This document shows, piece by piece, positions 27,601-38,789 of a DNA stretch of 64,000 nucleotides. Both the position numbers and the translations under genes were made by a program. Source of the stretch: Halocaridina rubra (Eukaryota > Arthropoda > Malacostraca > Decapoda > Atyidae). The DNA is taken from assembly GCA_037179515.1 (NCBI GenBank), contig JAXCGZ010000121.1:12501-76500 (forward strand). The letters are read 5' to 3'. Each line of letters starts with the position of its first letter. The stretch's first letter is position 1. Below the pieces are notes generated by a model that made no database searches, had not been told where the DNA came from, and was given only the letters and a program-made list of their open reading frames with translations.

Positions 27601-30390
27601 CTTTTAAGAGCTGGTGCCTCTCATTGATTTAGTTACTGGCATGAACTTTTGTAATGGAAGGATATCTTTCTCTTATTTTATAACCTAGGAATGCAAACTT
27701 TATAATATTGTACATTTACAGTCTGGTAGTATACAGGCATATATCATTATGATTGAGTAAATTAACGCTGAAGCTCTATTGAGCATGCTGTATAGAAATA
27801 CATTGGCCACTATGGAAAAAAATAAACTGATGATATAATAATGGATTTTGATAGATAAATTTAGAAATGCGTTCACCTTTGTAGAGTTTAAATGTTTTTC
27901 ATGAGCATATTACACAAACAGTTAGCTTCTCACTTCTGATATTCTGAGAGAAGAATAGGAAACTTGAACCTCAGCAGTGCAATGCGAGATTGCAAATGCA
28001 ATTAGTTTTTTTTTTTTGACACACACACACACACACACACATGGAACCAACAAGGGCCAGGGGTGGGGATGAGCCATCACTACTTGATCTAGTGTTCACA
28101 GATAATGTGTTGGATATTGAAAATATTGAGTATGAACCACCAATTGGAAAGAGTGACCACTGTGTGTTGTTGATGGAGTATATCATTGAAGATATTCTTC
28201 CTTAGAGTAGAGGCACTGAGGACATGAGGAGGAACTATCTGAAAGGAGATTACTTCAAAATGAATGAGCTTTTTGCAGTTATTGACTGGAGAACCTTATT
28301 TTACAACAAATCTGTACAAGATATGTATGACATCTTTTGTGAGAAATATGGGAAGATAATAGATTGCTGCATACCTGTCACCAAAGTAGGTGTAATTCAT
28401 GCCAGAGAGAAATGGTTCGATAATGGGTGTAAAAGAGCTAAGGAGTGGAGAGACAAATGCTGGAAAAGGTATAGGAGGAGAAAAAACATAAATGCCTGGC
28501 AAACCTACAAAAGAGCAAGAAATGACTACCTAAGTAAAAGGAGAGAGGCAGAGAGAGACTATGAGAGGGACATCACCAGGAAGGCTAAAGAAAATCTCAA
28601 GCTTTTCCACAGCTTTATCAGAGGAAAACTGAAGGAAAAAGAACAGGTTTTAAGGCTAAAGAGAGCGGATGGAAGCATCACTGAGACGGATGAAGAGATC
28701 TGCAAAGAATTGAACAAGGAGTTTCAGTCAGTATTCGTAGTAGAAAATACCCCACCCCCTCAGATTGCAGTGATAGAAGCTCAAGGGCCGGTATTAGAGA
28801 ACATCAACCTTACAGCCACAGAGGTATGCAAAGCGCTGATGGATTTAGATGTTCATAAAGCTACAGGTCCTGATGACATATCCCCTCATGTGCTTAAAAA
28901 ATGCGCAAACACAATATCAGTGGCACTAAGTATCATATTTAAGGAGTCACTGGAGTCGGGGGAGATTCCAAGATGCTGGAAACAAGCAAATGTGATACCT
29001 ATCTTCAAAAAGGGAAGGAGGGATACGGCTCTGAACTATAGACCAGTTTCCTTGACCAGCATAGTTTGCAAAGTTATGGAGAAACTACTAAGGAAACATA
29101 TCTCTCTTCACTTGGAATCCTTCAACTTTTTGTCAGTGAGGCAACATGGCTTCAGAGAAGGTAGATCAACAGTAACAAACTTATTAGAATTTTATGATGA
29201 GGTAAGCCAAATCTTACAGGAAAGAGAGGGCTGGGCAGATTGCATATTCCTAGACTTCCAGAAAGCGTTTGACACTGTTCCACATGGGAGACTTATTAGG
29301 AAGCTGCAATCAATGGCTAGAATAGGTGGAAATGTTTTGGAATGGATAAAAACTTACTTAGAAGGAAGGGAACAGAGGGTTAGAGTAAGACACTCAGTGT
29401 CTGAATGGAGAGGAGTTAGTAGTGGAGTTCCACAGGGTTCAGTTTTAGGGCCACTTTTGTTCCTTGTATATGTAAATGACCTACCAGAGTCTGTAAATTC
29501 ATTCATGAATATGTTTGCAGATGATGCAAAGATTGTGAAGAAAGTAAAAAACGAGAACAATGGTAGAGAACTTCAGGAGGATCTAAATAATCTGCATGAG
29601 TGGTCAGAAAAGTGGCTAATGAAATTCAATACTTCAAAATGTAAGGTAATGAGAATGGGTACAAGTGCAAGAAGGCCCAAGCTTGACTACTCGGTGGCTG
29701 GAGTACAACTTCAAGAGACAGAAAATGAGAGAGATCTAGGAGTAAACATACTGGCAGATTTGTCTCCAGAAATACATATAAATGGCATAGTAAGGGCAGC
29801 ATATGCATTCTTATCAAATGTAAGGGTAGCCTTCAGGCACATGGACAAGGAAATGTTCAGAAATATATATGTAACCTATGTGAGGCCAAAACTGGAATAT
29901 GCAGCCCCCTTTTGGAATCCGCACTTGAAAAAGCACATAGCTAAGCTTGAAAAAGTTCAAAGACATGCCACGAAACTAGTGCCAGAAATACGCAATCTCA
30001 GTTATGATGAGAGGCTGAGGGAATTAGACTTACCATCACTGGAAGCTAGAAGAGTGAGGGGGGATATGGTGACAGTCTTTAAATTCCTTCATGGTTATGA
30101 TAGAGTGGATAGGGATGGATATTTTGATATGGCTGGCTCTAGAACTAGAGGTCATAGTTTGAAGCTTCGTAAGAAAACTTGTTTGCAGGATGTAAGGAAA
30201 TACTTTTTCAGTGTAAGAGTAGTTGATAATTGGAATTGGCTAAGCGAGGAGGTAGTTAATGCTATCTCAATCCATAGTTTTAAGGACAGGTATGATAAGT
30301 ATCACTAAGTCTAAAATGGAACCGATGAGGAGACGGGAAGATACGAGCTCTGGGCTCTTTCCCGTAAGCACAACTAGGTAATCACACACA

Positions 30391-30460
<70 letters not shown>

Positions 30461-30868
30461 AACTGGTGCCAGAAATACGCAATCTCAGTTATGATGAGAG
30501 GCTGAGGGAATTAGACTTACCATCACTCGAAGCTAGAAGAGTGAGGGGGGATATGGTGACAGTCTTTAAATTCCTTCATGGTTATGATAGAGTGGATAGG
30601 GATCGATATTTTGATATGGCTGGCTCTAGAACTAGAGGTCATAGTTTGAAGCTTCGTAAGAAAACTTCTTTGCAGGATGTAAAGAAATACTTTTTCAGTG
30701 TAAGAGTAGTTGATAATTGGAATTCACTAAGCGAGGAGGTAGTTAGTGCTATCTCAATCCATAGTTTTAAGGACAGGTATGATAAGTATCACTAAGTATA
30801 AAATGGAACCGATCAGGAGACAGGAAGATACGAGCTTTGGGCTCCTTCCCGTAAACACAATTAGGTAA

Positions 30869-30918
<50 letters not shown>

Positions 30919-33900
30919 GCTTCAGAAAAGGTAGATCAGCAGTAACAAACTTATTAGAATTCTATGATGAGGTAAGCCGAATCTTACAGGAAAGAGAGGG
31001 CTGGGCAGATTGCATATTCCTAGACTTCCAGAAAGCGTTTGACACTGTTCCTCATGGGAGACTTATTAGGAAGCTGCAAGCAATGGCTAGAATAGGTGGA
31101 AATGTTTTGGAATGGATAAAAACTTACTTAGAAGGAAGGGAACAGAGGGTTAGAGTAAGACACTCAGTGTCTGAATGGAGAAGAGTTAGTAGTGGAGTTC
31201 CACAGGGTTCAGTTTTAGGGCCACTTTTGTTCCTTGTATATGTAAATGACCTACCAGAGTCTGTAAATTCATTCATGAATATGTTTGCAGATGATGCAAA
31301 GATTGTGAAGAAAGTAAAAAACGAGAACAATGGTAGAGAACTTCAGGAGGATCTAAATAATCTGCATGAGTGGTCAGAAAAGTGGCTAATGAACTTCAAT
31401 ACTTCAAAATGTAAGGTAATGAGAATGGGTACAAGTGCAAGAAGGCCCAAGCTTGACTACTCGGTGGCTGGAGTACAACTTCAAGAGACAGAAAATGAGA
31501 GAGATCTAGGAGTAAACATACTGGCAGATTTGTCTCCAGAAATACATATAAATGGCATAGTAAGGGCAGCATATGCTTTCTTATCAAATGTAAGGGTAGC
31601 CTTCAGGCACATGGACAAGGAAATGTTCAGAAATATTTATGTAACCTATGTGAGGCCAAAACTGGAATATGCAGCCCCCTTTTGGAATCCGCACTTGAAA
31701 AAGCACATAGCTAAGCTTGAAAAAGTTCAAAGACATGCCACGAAACTGGTGCCAGAAATACGCAATCTCAGTTATGATGAGAGGCTGAGGGAATTAGACT
31801 TACCATCACTCGAAGCTAGAAGAGTGAGGGGGGATATGGTGACAGTCTTTAAATTCCTTCATGGTTATGATAGAGTGGATAGGGATCGATATTTTGATAT
31901 GGCTGGCTCTAGAACTAGAGGTCATAGTTTGAAGCTTCGTAAGAAGACTTGTTTGCAGATGTAAGGAAATACTTTTTCAGTGTAAGAGTAGTTGATAATT
32001 GGAATTGGCTAAGCGAGGAGGTAGTTAATGCTATCTCAATCCATAGTTTTAAGGACAGGTATGATAAGTATCACTAAGTCTAAAATGGAACCGATGAGGA
32101 GACGGGAAGATACGAGCTCTGGGCTCTTTCCCGTAAACACAATTAGGTAATTACACACTCACCCTCTGATTCTTGGTGAGCTGAAATATCCAGTGCCAAG
32201 CCCAAGTATGTAATTTTTGCATTAAAAGTGTAACTCTCAACCCACTGGCAGCTTTGTTTAAAAAATGTATGATGTGAAAGAAAAACAAGGTAAATATCTC
32301 TCTTTTATATATTGTTTCTCATATGATCTCATTTACACTTTTATACTGTAATTATAATGACTCAGACAAAAGGTGCATTGAGAAAGAAAAACTTTTTTTT
32401 TTTTTAAGTTTCCATATAGCTCCAGTTCATGCAAAACCATTCTGAAATGAAGTTGCTCTAAAAAAAGAGACCGAACTAATAGCTCTAGCCACATTTTCAT
32501 TTTGAAGTTATGTTTATAAGTTCTACGGGCAGTGTGGACCTAGGCCCCAGCTCATGGAAAGTACAGAAAAAATACCTTGTACCCTCTATCACTATTACCA
32601 CGCCAGCCACTTTATTCCTTCTCGCAAAGTTAAGCTTCCAAGAAGTAAATCGGGGAAAGAAAGTTGAAGTTGATGAGCTGAGTACTTTTTTTTTCATGAA
32701 TTCACTTCACTAAAAAATATGTTATATGTGGCGCTTGTTAACATGAAGTAACTTCGACAAAAAAGAAATGTTAGAAAACTTGAAGTTAATCTAGCATCAC
32801 ATATAGATGTTGGATTGAATGAGTCTTGCAAACAGAAAATAATGATAAGGAGCATTAGGTAATAATGGTCATCCCGAACTACTTAGAAGTTTATTTAACA
32901 CCAGATATTGATTAATGTCTTAGGTACATAACCTTAGGATTAGTTGTTGAAAGTTATTTAGGGCTATCATTAATGCAGACAGTTCATTGGAGCATCATAG
33001 ATACTTTTCACTCATTGTATTGTTTGATGTACATTTGTTTTTATTATGCTAAAATGCTTTTTAGTGTATATGATGTTACCCAACCTCGGGACAGTGCCTG
33101 ATTCACCCCATTAATCTTTCTCCTTGGTTGATTTGTATCTCATAAATGAGGGAAACATGGCCAGCAAATAATCATGTTTTGTCTTTATTATCCATTTTAA
33201 CCAGGTTTGCAAACCAACAAAGTAGTCTGTTTCTCTCCTATATTTGGTGTCACTTGTAAATGTCATCAATCTGTAATTATGTACTTTATGGGCCCATGTG
33301 ATATGACTAGTGCTATTCACATCTGTACCATACCATAGTTGGCTTTTGAGTATGTGAATAATTATTTTGCTCTATATTATGCAAGTACAATTGCACGACT
33401 TAATAAATATGATCATTGTAAGATACTCACGATATGGTGACATTCAATTGATTAATGTTGTCAAGACTATTTATTGTGTAATGTCTTATCTTTCAGGGCA
33501 TAAATCTGTTAGGAGAAGTTATGCCACGGCATAGAACCGAGTATATAATTATTCCATTATATTCACTGAGAGAAAGAGCCATTCAGGTGAGATTTCTTGC
33601 TAATTTTAATGTCTTGATAATTATAAACAGCCACGCATTCCTTTGAAATGCTGATAATGGATTGTTATTTCTAGTTTCACTACAAATTACACCATTTTTA
33701 TTTACCAGTTGGAACGAATCTTACACTTATTTTAGTATGTCCAAATTCACTATTGTAGTATATAATTAAAACTTTTTCTGTGTACTTAAAACTCTTTCTC
33801 AGTACTTATTCTAATATGACATGAACTGTATATTGCATTCACTCATACTGCATATTCGTTCTGATTGTTTCTCCTTGATTATTTTGTCACTTTGGACAAG

Positions 33901-34041
33901 GAAATATGGTAAAGATTTTTCTTTTTTTTCTCTCTTTTTTTTATTAAGGTTGTACGTTCATGTTTAAGTGATCCCAAAGACGCACATAGTCTTGATATTC
34001 CTCAGAATCTAATGACTGCCATTGCTGAGTATACAGTCTAA
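24693..34041 (+). CDS. VHL: von Hippel-Lindau tumour suppressor homologue (pVHL)
   Basis: Substrate receptor of the elongin BC-cullin 2 ubiquitin ligase that recognises prolyl-hydroxylated HIF-alpha. Exons 24693-24785, 26811-26900, 27225-27356, 33497-33586 and 33949-34041, all phase 0 with GT/AG borders; 165 residues (human 213, Drosophila about 178). LRSVESR at the end of exon 1 matches human LRSVNSR. The beta domain aligns without gaps to human 88-117: W50, Y60, Y74 and H77 correspond to W88, Y98, Y112 and H115. N72, T73 and F79 replace H110, S111 and W117. The elongin C helix LRERAIQVVRS (129-139) matches LKERCLQVVRS. The acidic N-terminal extension of the long human isoform is absent. Intron 3 (27357-33496) carries the plus-strand LINE cluster in sense orientation. 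Confidence 0.93.
25618..25912 (+). repeat. Dispersed element 'A' (putative SINE) in VHL intron 1
   Basis: Same block order as 18972-19276: GGCACCAGCCGCTCG, CTGTCCAGGACAGTTCGATG, CATTTGACAAATCACAACAC, GTGCCCAGGCCCGATGAGGG, ending CATCCTGGTGTCACAAT and an A-rich tail. Confidence 0.7.
28020..28040. repeat. (AC)n at the 5' junction of LINE copy 4
   Basis: Ten AC units directly abut the truncated LINE start. Confidence 0.95.
28041..30382 (+). mobile_element. CR1-like non-LTR retrotransposon copy 4, longest copy
   Basis: A 5'-truncated LINE inside VHL intron 3, in sense. The frame opens at the (AC)n junction. 28041-28202 encodes the end of the APE-type endonuclease (LLDLVFTDN, PPIGKSDHCVL), followed by a single TAG stop (28203). 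The frame then stays open to the stop at 30306-30308. The 3' UTR (30309-30370) holds a hairpin, and the element ends CAACTAGGTAATCACAC into (AC)n. Confidence 0.92.
28224..30308 (+). CDS. CR1-like LINE ORF2: reverse transcriptase and C-terminal domain
   Basis: 694 codons uninterrupted. In order: the linker after the endonuclease; finger block with HKATGPDDISP (about residue 213) and NYRPVSLTSI (272); palm LDFQKAFDTVPHG (345); GVPQGSVLGPLLFLVYVNDL (405); the catalytic MFADDAKI with both aspartates (436); thumb and C-terminal region KFNTSKCKVM, YVRPKLEYAAPFW, KLEKVQRHATKLV, DLPSLEARRVRGDM, ending DRYDKYH. The RT motifs are intact and the copy is nearly identical to its neighbours, so it is young. 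It lacks most of the endonuclease and any ORF1, so it cannot move on its own. It is host-intron cargo, not a host gene. Confidence 0.9.
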   Translation: MRRNYLKGDYFKMNELFAVIDWRTLFYNKSVQDMYDIFCEKYGKIIDCCIPVTKVGVIHAREKWFDNGCKRAKEWRDKCWKRYRRRKNINAWQTYKRARNDYLSKRREAERDYERDITRKAKENLKLFHSFIRGKLKEKEQVLRLKRADGSITETDEEICKELNKEFQSVFVVENTPPPQIAVIEAQGPVLENINLTATEVCKALMDLDVHKATGPDDISPHVLKKCANTISVALSIIFKESLESGEIPRCWKQANVIPIFKKGRRDTALNYRPVSLTSIVCKVMEKLLRKHISLHLESFNFLSVRQHGFREGRSTVTNLLEFYDEVSQILQEREGWADCIFLDFQKAFDTVPHGRLIRKLQSMARIGGNVLEWIKTYLEGREQRVRVRHSVSEWRGVSSGVPQGSVLGPLLFLVYVNDLPESVNSFMNMFADDAKIVKKVKNENNGRELQEDLNNLHEWSEKWLMKFNTSKCKVMRMGTSARRPKLDYSVAGVQLQETENERDLGVNILADLSPEIHINGIVRAAYAFLSNVRVAFRHMDKEMFRNIYVTYVRPKLEYAAPFWNPHLKKHIAKLEKVQRHATKLVPEIRNLSYDERLRELDLPSLEARRVRGDMVTVFKFLHGYDRVDRDGYFDMAGSRTRGHSLKLRKKTCLQDVRKYFFSVRVVDNWNWLSEEVVNAISIHSFKDRYDKYH
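30383..30458. repeat. (AC)n between LINE copies 4 and 5
   Basis: About 38 AC units with one CC slip at 30398-30399, joining the 3' tail of copy 4 directly to the truncated body of copy 5. Confidence 0.95.
30459..30869 (+). pseudogene. CR1-like LINE copy 5, severely 5'-truncated
   Basis: Begins abruptly at the GAAACTGGTGCC position of the C-terminal region. It keeps about 109 codons to the usual stop, plus the 3' UTR and tail CAATTAGGTAATCACAC. Nearly identical to copies 4 and 6. Confidence 0.92.
30870..30916. repeat. (AC)n between LINE copies 5 and 6
   Basis: About 23 AC units separating the tail of copy 5 from the body of copy 6. Confidence 0.95.
30917..32158 (+). pseudogene. CR1-like LINE copy 6, 5'-truncated
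   Basis: Begins inside the RT domain (TGGCTTCAGAAAAGG) and keeps the GVPQGS and MFADD motifs. A one-base deletion near 31959 (TTTGCAGATG against TTTGCAGGATG in copy 4) shifts the frame just before the C-terminus. The 3' UTR hairpin and tail CAATTAGGTAATTACACAC are complete. Confidence 0.92.
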
Positions 34042-35103
34042 AAGTGAAGCCCACCATTTTCTTGATTTTATATCTCATCCGTGTGTGATTTTCTGATTGG
34101 GTACGTATTTATATCTGTTTTTATTTTAAATGTGCTGGAAAATTTTACAGTAACTTTTGAATGAACTTTTTACAGAGAATAGGGCAAGAAGGCTTTAGAG
34201 CCTTAGTAAATCGCTTGAAACAGATTATGATTATACATTTCTTTACTGAATAAGATCTAAGCTTTGAAATGGACTTTCTTGTTGAATTTTTAGTTTAAGG
34301 CATGCAGATGCAGTTACCTGCTACATACCATGAACTCATGCCATAAATGAAAGACTTTATATTAGAATTAGTTAAATATAGGTTTGTCCAATGTCAGTGA
34401 CTGTAAACTGTTAATGTTTATAATTAAATAGAAGTGTATCCAGTAGATGGAGCTACAGTGTCTTCTAAGTACTCAGAATATAAGATTAGAAACTGCCCGG
34501 AACCCTACCTCATGAATCAATAAGTGGGAAATGTAGGCAAAGGCTGCTGGCGGGTGTGTATGTAATCACCTAATTGTGTGTGTATATGTGTCTGTAAGTG
34601 AGTGATTATAGTCTTCTCCATTGTATGAATGGAACAATAATGTATCAGTAAGCTTTTTGAATATATTTGTAGGTATATAAGTTATACCAGTAATATTAAT
34701 CACTTGACATGTTTAATTGATAAAATAATTGCTATTTATACAAATCTTTGGCAGCTTTTAAGAGACTATTACTATAATTTTACTGGTTGCCAGTATGGAC
34801 TGGATTGATGTGAGCAGTAAGTTGAACATTTATACATGATAATATGAATTATAACTCTACTAACCTAAGGCAAGAAATATGCCTTTCATTTTAGTTCTTC
34901 CTTATTTTTTTAGTTGTCCCTCATCCTTGTTTTTTTTTTTTTCCTCCTGAAGTGGGCCGTAGGGGTTAAAAAGAGTCCATGTAGCATTATCTCAATTCAC
35001 CTACCTTTCATTAACAACCTTAGAATTGAATTGAATAAAAGAGTGTTTGTTTTCCATGCTTATGGTCTTATAATTCTTTCAGGTAGTAACTTATCTGAAA
35101 AAA
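34042..35103. other. VHL 3' UTR and CIAO2B upstream region
   Basis: No exon recognised. A solo LINE tail in minus orientation, GTAATCACCTAATTGTG, lies at 34562-34578, followed by GT-rich sequence. An acceptor TTCTTTCAG ending at 35082, 21 bases before the CIAO2B ATG, suggests a 5' UTR intron. Confidence 0.5.
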
Positions 35104-37958
35104 ATGTCTGGAAAGGAAAGACTGGAAAATGTGAACCCTCATATTTTTGCCAAAGCTGGTCAACGCATGGAGACTCCAACTGACTGGGATGATGATGTTT
35201 ATGATCCATTTGATGCCAGAGAAATCTTTGATCTTGTCAGGAATATTCGTGACCCTGAACATCCGCTCTCATTGGAAGAACTGAATGTTGTATGTATACA
35301 AATTGTTAATCAAACTGATGAAGAACATTTTGCAACTAATTTATTTTAAGCTTATATTATATACATGTAAAGTAGATTATATTGACCTGAATACTAACTA
35401 TTCCATATATTGTGAAGTATAGTAACTTTCCAGTAAAAATCATGACCACTCTAGAGTGCCCTTTATTGATCAGCACATGAAGTTTGTCTCTAAAGTAAAT
35501 TTTTCCAGTTTTTTAATTCTATGCGTATGATAGTATCAGAACTTTTTTTTTCAATGCTTTATGAAATTTGAAAGTTAAGAAGTGGCAAAGTCGAAAAATA
35601 TAAATATCCAAGTACTGTATCTCATTAAGAGAGTCAATTGAAATGTTATAATTGACATTGTACGTAGATTTTCTTGTTGTAGTATTTTTATTGTTATTAA
35701 TACACCCTTAAAGTAGACCTTAATTGCCTAATTACTTATAAGTGTGATGTATGTAAATATAATGTTCTGCTATATTCCTTGCTTAATTTCCTTAGAATGA
35801 AATCGAGTCAAGCTTATGTACCTTAAGTAAACGCTACTTGTCAAAAACTTGGAGAAATGATATCGCTGATGAGCGCTGAGGCTAACTCGCCGGCCAAAAG
35901 TTCACCTGGCCACCTTGTAATATCCCAGTGACACCTTATGCCAGTAATTGTCTGTGACATCAGCTCCCTTAACAACATTCTCAACTGTTCAATAACGTGT
36001 TTCCATATACTGTATACTCCTATTGTATATAATTACCCATGAATTGCTAAGTTAAACACTAATGTAATTTTTTTTTATCAAAGCCTTATGATCTCTGTGA
36101 GTCATTGTTTTTCTTTTTTTTTTTAAGCTGTTTATGGCTTTAATAGCAGTAACAGCTCATGTTGTCTTGTGGTTTCTTTTAAAAAGTAGTCTTGTTAGCT
36201 GTTTATGGTCTTATCAAGAAACACAAATGGTTTGCTTCCATAAATGTGAAGTACATTTAAGAGATAGACATTGAAAATAGATACAAAGTTCCTATTACAA
36301 AGATACTGGAATTATTGTTAGAAAGTCACTGGAAAAAGTTTATTTAAATGTTTATAAAAGGCAAAAAAGGCATAACTTATTTCTTAAGCTATTCTAGAGA
36401 GGGTTTGCTTTTGTTTTAGGTCTGAGACTCATTTATGCAGCCCTGCCTACATAGTTAATGAATGGGTGAAACTTTTGAGAAAATTAGTGTCGATTACTCT
36501 CTTGGTTATGTAAATCTCGAACATTCTAGCTAAATGTCTTCAATGATGCACATTTTGCGTTATTACTTATTCTTTAATTTCAAGTACTAGTATGTAAAAC
36601 TTGGCAACTGCAGTAGACAGAGTGGTTTTAATTGTACTAAAAACTGTAGTCAGAGAAGACATACTGTGAGAGGAAGAGATTACTAACTTTTGTTCTCTTT
36701 TTACCCGTTTATTATGGCACTTAGGATATATGTGGGCTGCATACCAGCACTCCATATTCAGCAAAAAATACATTCATTGCATGAAAGTAGGCTGCTCACC
36801 AGCACTCCTCTTTCAGCAAAAAATTCATTCTTTGCATATAATCGTGATACTTGACACTGCTTAATCTTACACAAACGCATCTCCCTTAAATCTAGTTTTT
36901 AATTATCGTTTTGTTTCCTTCTCATACAACAGGTCGAAGTAGGACAGTGTGATGTAAGTGATGAAGAGAATTATGTGATGGTGCATTTCACGCCTACAAT
37001 TCCTCATTGTAGTATGGCTTCTCTTATAGGTCTGAGTATTCGGCTGAAGCTTCTTCAGGCTCTACCTGCAAGGTAAATATGATACTCAGCCTTTTGCTTT
37101 TAGTGGATTTATATTATTAGTCACTTTGAAGAAAGGTGCACATATCATTATATATCTAATTTTAAGGTGTTGTAGGTAAAGTATATAATTGTAATTGATT
37201 GTGGCTGTAATCAGTATTGTGTGGAAAAAGTGAGATACCATAAGTTTTTTTAAACAACAACGTTGTGTTCATCAAAGTCTATGTACAGTACTTACAGTCA
37301 TTATGGTAATAGAAACATGCCTTTTCCCGATTTAATTTACTTTAACCTCAATTATGTTATTGTATCATAGATCATTCAAGGGTATTAAAACAGTTGTATA
37401 ACGAGCTTAAAATACAGTTATTTTTATAAAGATAAATAGTTCTATATCATTTCAAGTCAGTTCTTGCACGCTTAGTATATTATTCCTTGCTTTACTAGGA
37501 CCTTTGAGGAAAATATACTTAATAATGTCTCCCATATATTTATTAGTGAGGAAGAAAGTACCTTCACTTATTTTCTGCATTTTCAAAAATACATCAATGT
37601 GTATAAAAATTAAAGTTTAATAGCGTTTATATTATTTAGAAGAAAATGCGCAAACAGTACTCTTGAACTCTGTGATAAATAAGTTTATTTTCTGTGAGCA
37701 CTTGAGTTGTAGATACTTTTTCTCTATTATTATCTGAAATTCCATGATGCTATAATCCTTGAAATAGTCTTTATGACATGATGCCATATTTGTGATTTCA
37801 GATTTAAAGTGGATGTTCGCATCACCCCTGGTACTCATGCTTCAGAACATGCCATCAATAAACAATTAGCAGACAAGGAGAGAGTTGCAGCTGCCTTAGA
37901 GAATCCTCATCTTCTTGAAGTTATCAATAAATGTCTTCACCCTCAAAATGCAGCTTGA
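35104..37958 (+). CDS. CIAO2B: Cytosolic iron-sulfur assembly component 2B (MIP18 family, galla-2 type)
   Basis: Part of the CIA targeting complex with CIAO1 and MMS19, which delivers 4Fe-4S clusters to cytosolic and nuclear apoproteins. Exons 35104-35289, 36933-37072 and 37802-37958, GT/AG borders, phases 0 and 2; 160 residues against 163 in human. Recognisable blocks: LENVNPHIF at the N-terminus; [12 protein letters not shown] and [14 protein letters not shown] in exon 1; [20 protein letters not shown] in exon 2, with the family's reactive cysteine at C88; and [20 protein letters not shown] in exon 3. The short LEN- N-terminus favours CIAO2B over CIAO2A. The ATG matches the family start. 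ATTAAA at 38410-38415 could be the poly(A) signal. Convergent with FBXL5. Confidence 0.95.
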
Positions 37959-38789
37959 AAAGGGAGAAAAGTGCTTAAAGTAAAAGACATGGCACAATCT
38001 GTGCCTTACATTGTTTTTCAAGTATGTATCATTTGATAAGTTATTGTAGTAGCTAGAATTGTTTTGGTTGCAAATATAAGCCATATTTTTATATCAGATG
38101 TTAATCGTGTAAATGAGATCGGCAAACGCTTTTTTTTTTTTTACATAATCATAACTACCTTACACTGTTGTAGATAATAATGTTCAAATTGTCGTTAAAC
38201 AAACTACTGGTTATGTTCTTAGACATAGACAGAATATTCTTTGTTAATGATTTAACACTTTTAGATTCAAACATCTTTTCTCATATAACGTTGTCATGTT
38301 TTTTCTTTATACCAATCCTGCTTAACTTTAGAATATTTGGGTATTGCATGTACTATTTCTATCCTGAATAATCAAGTTTTATATGTGCTTTTATGCCATT
38401 ATGCAGCCAATTAAACAGTATTATTTGTATGTATGTATTAGAAGATTCATGAATGAAGCAGATTATCGTTTTCTATGGTCTTGAAGTTAGTTTAATATTT
38501 GACAGTCATTTGTGTTTATCATACATGGTACTATGTAAATCATTATCCAGCTATGTGGCCATAACCACTCATATTTTCTGCACTCTATTAATAGTAAATG
38601 AGGTGTAGCTCATTTTACTAATTTCATTTAAATGATATCATGTCCCCCTGAAAGCAGTAAGATGCCAACAGGTGATTAGTAAAGGTTAAGTAGTTTTGCT
38701 GCAAACAATAATCCCTGTCCATATGCTGTTCTGTGGAAAAAAGGGAAGAATTGTAATGCCAGCCTTTCCTCCTCAATTTTTTTTTTTTT
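37959..38789. other. CIAO2B 3' UTR and flank
   Basis: AT-rich, no coding exon seen. ATTAAA at 38410-38415. Confidence 0.5.

Noticed and set aside
29354..29817. Minus-strand frames opposite the LINE reverse transcriptase (also 31124-31587, 21146-21609, 22948-23139)
   Set aside because: They repeat wherever the LINE occurs and are antisense shadows of its coding frame.
28224..30308. A VHL isoform using the LINE frame
   Set aside because: The frame is a complete RT/C-terminal LINE product present in several copies. Nothing shows splicing to VHL exons.
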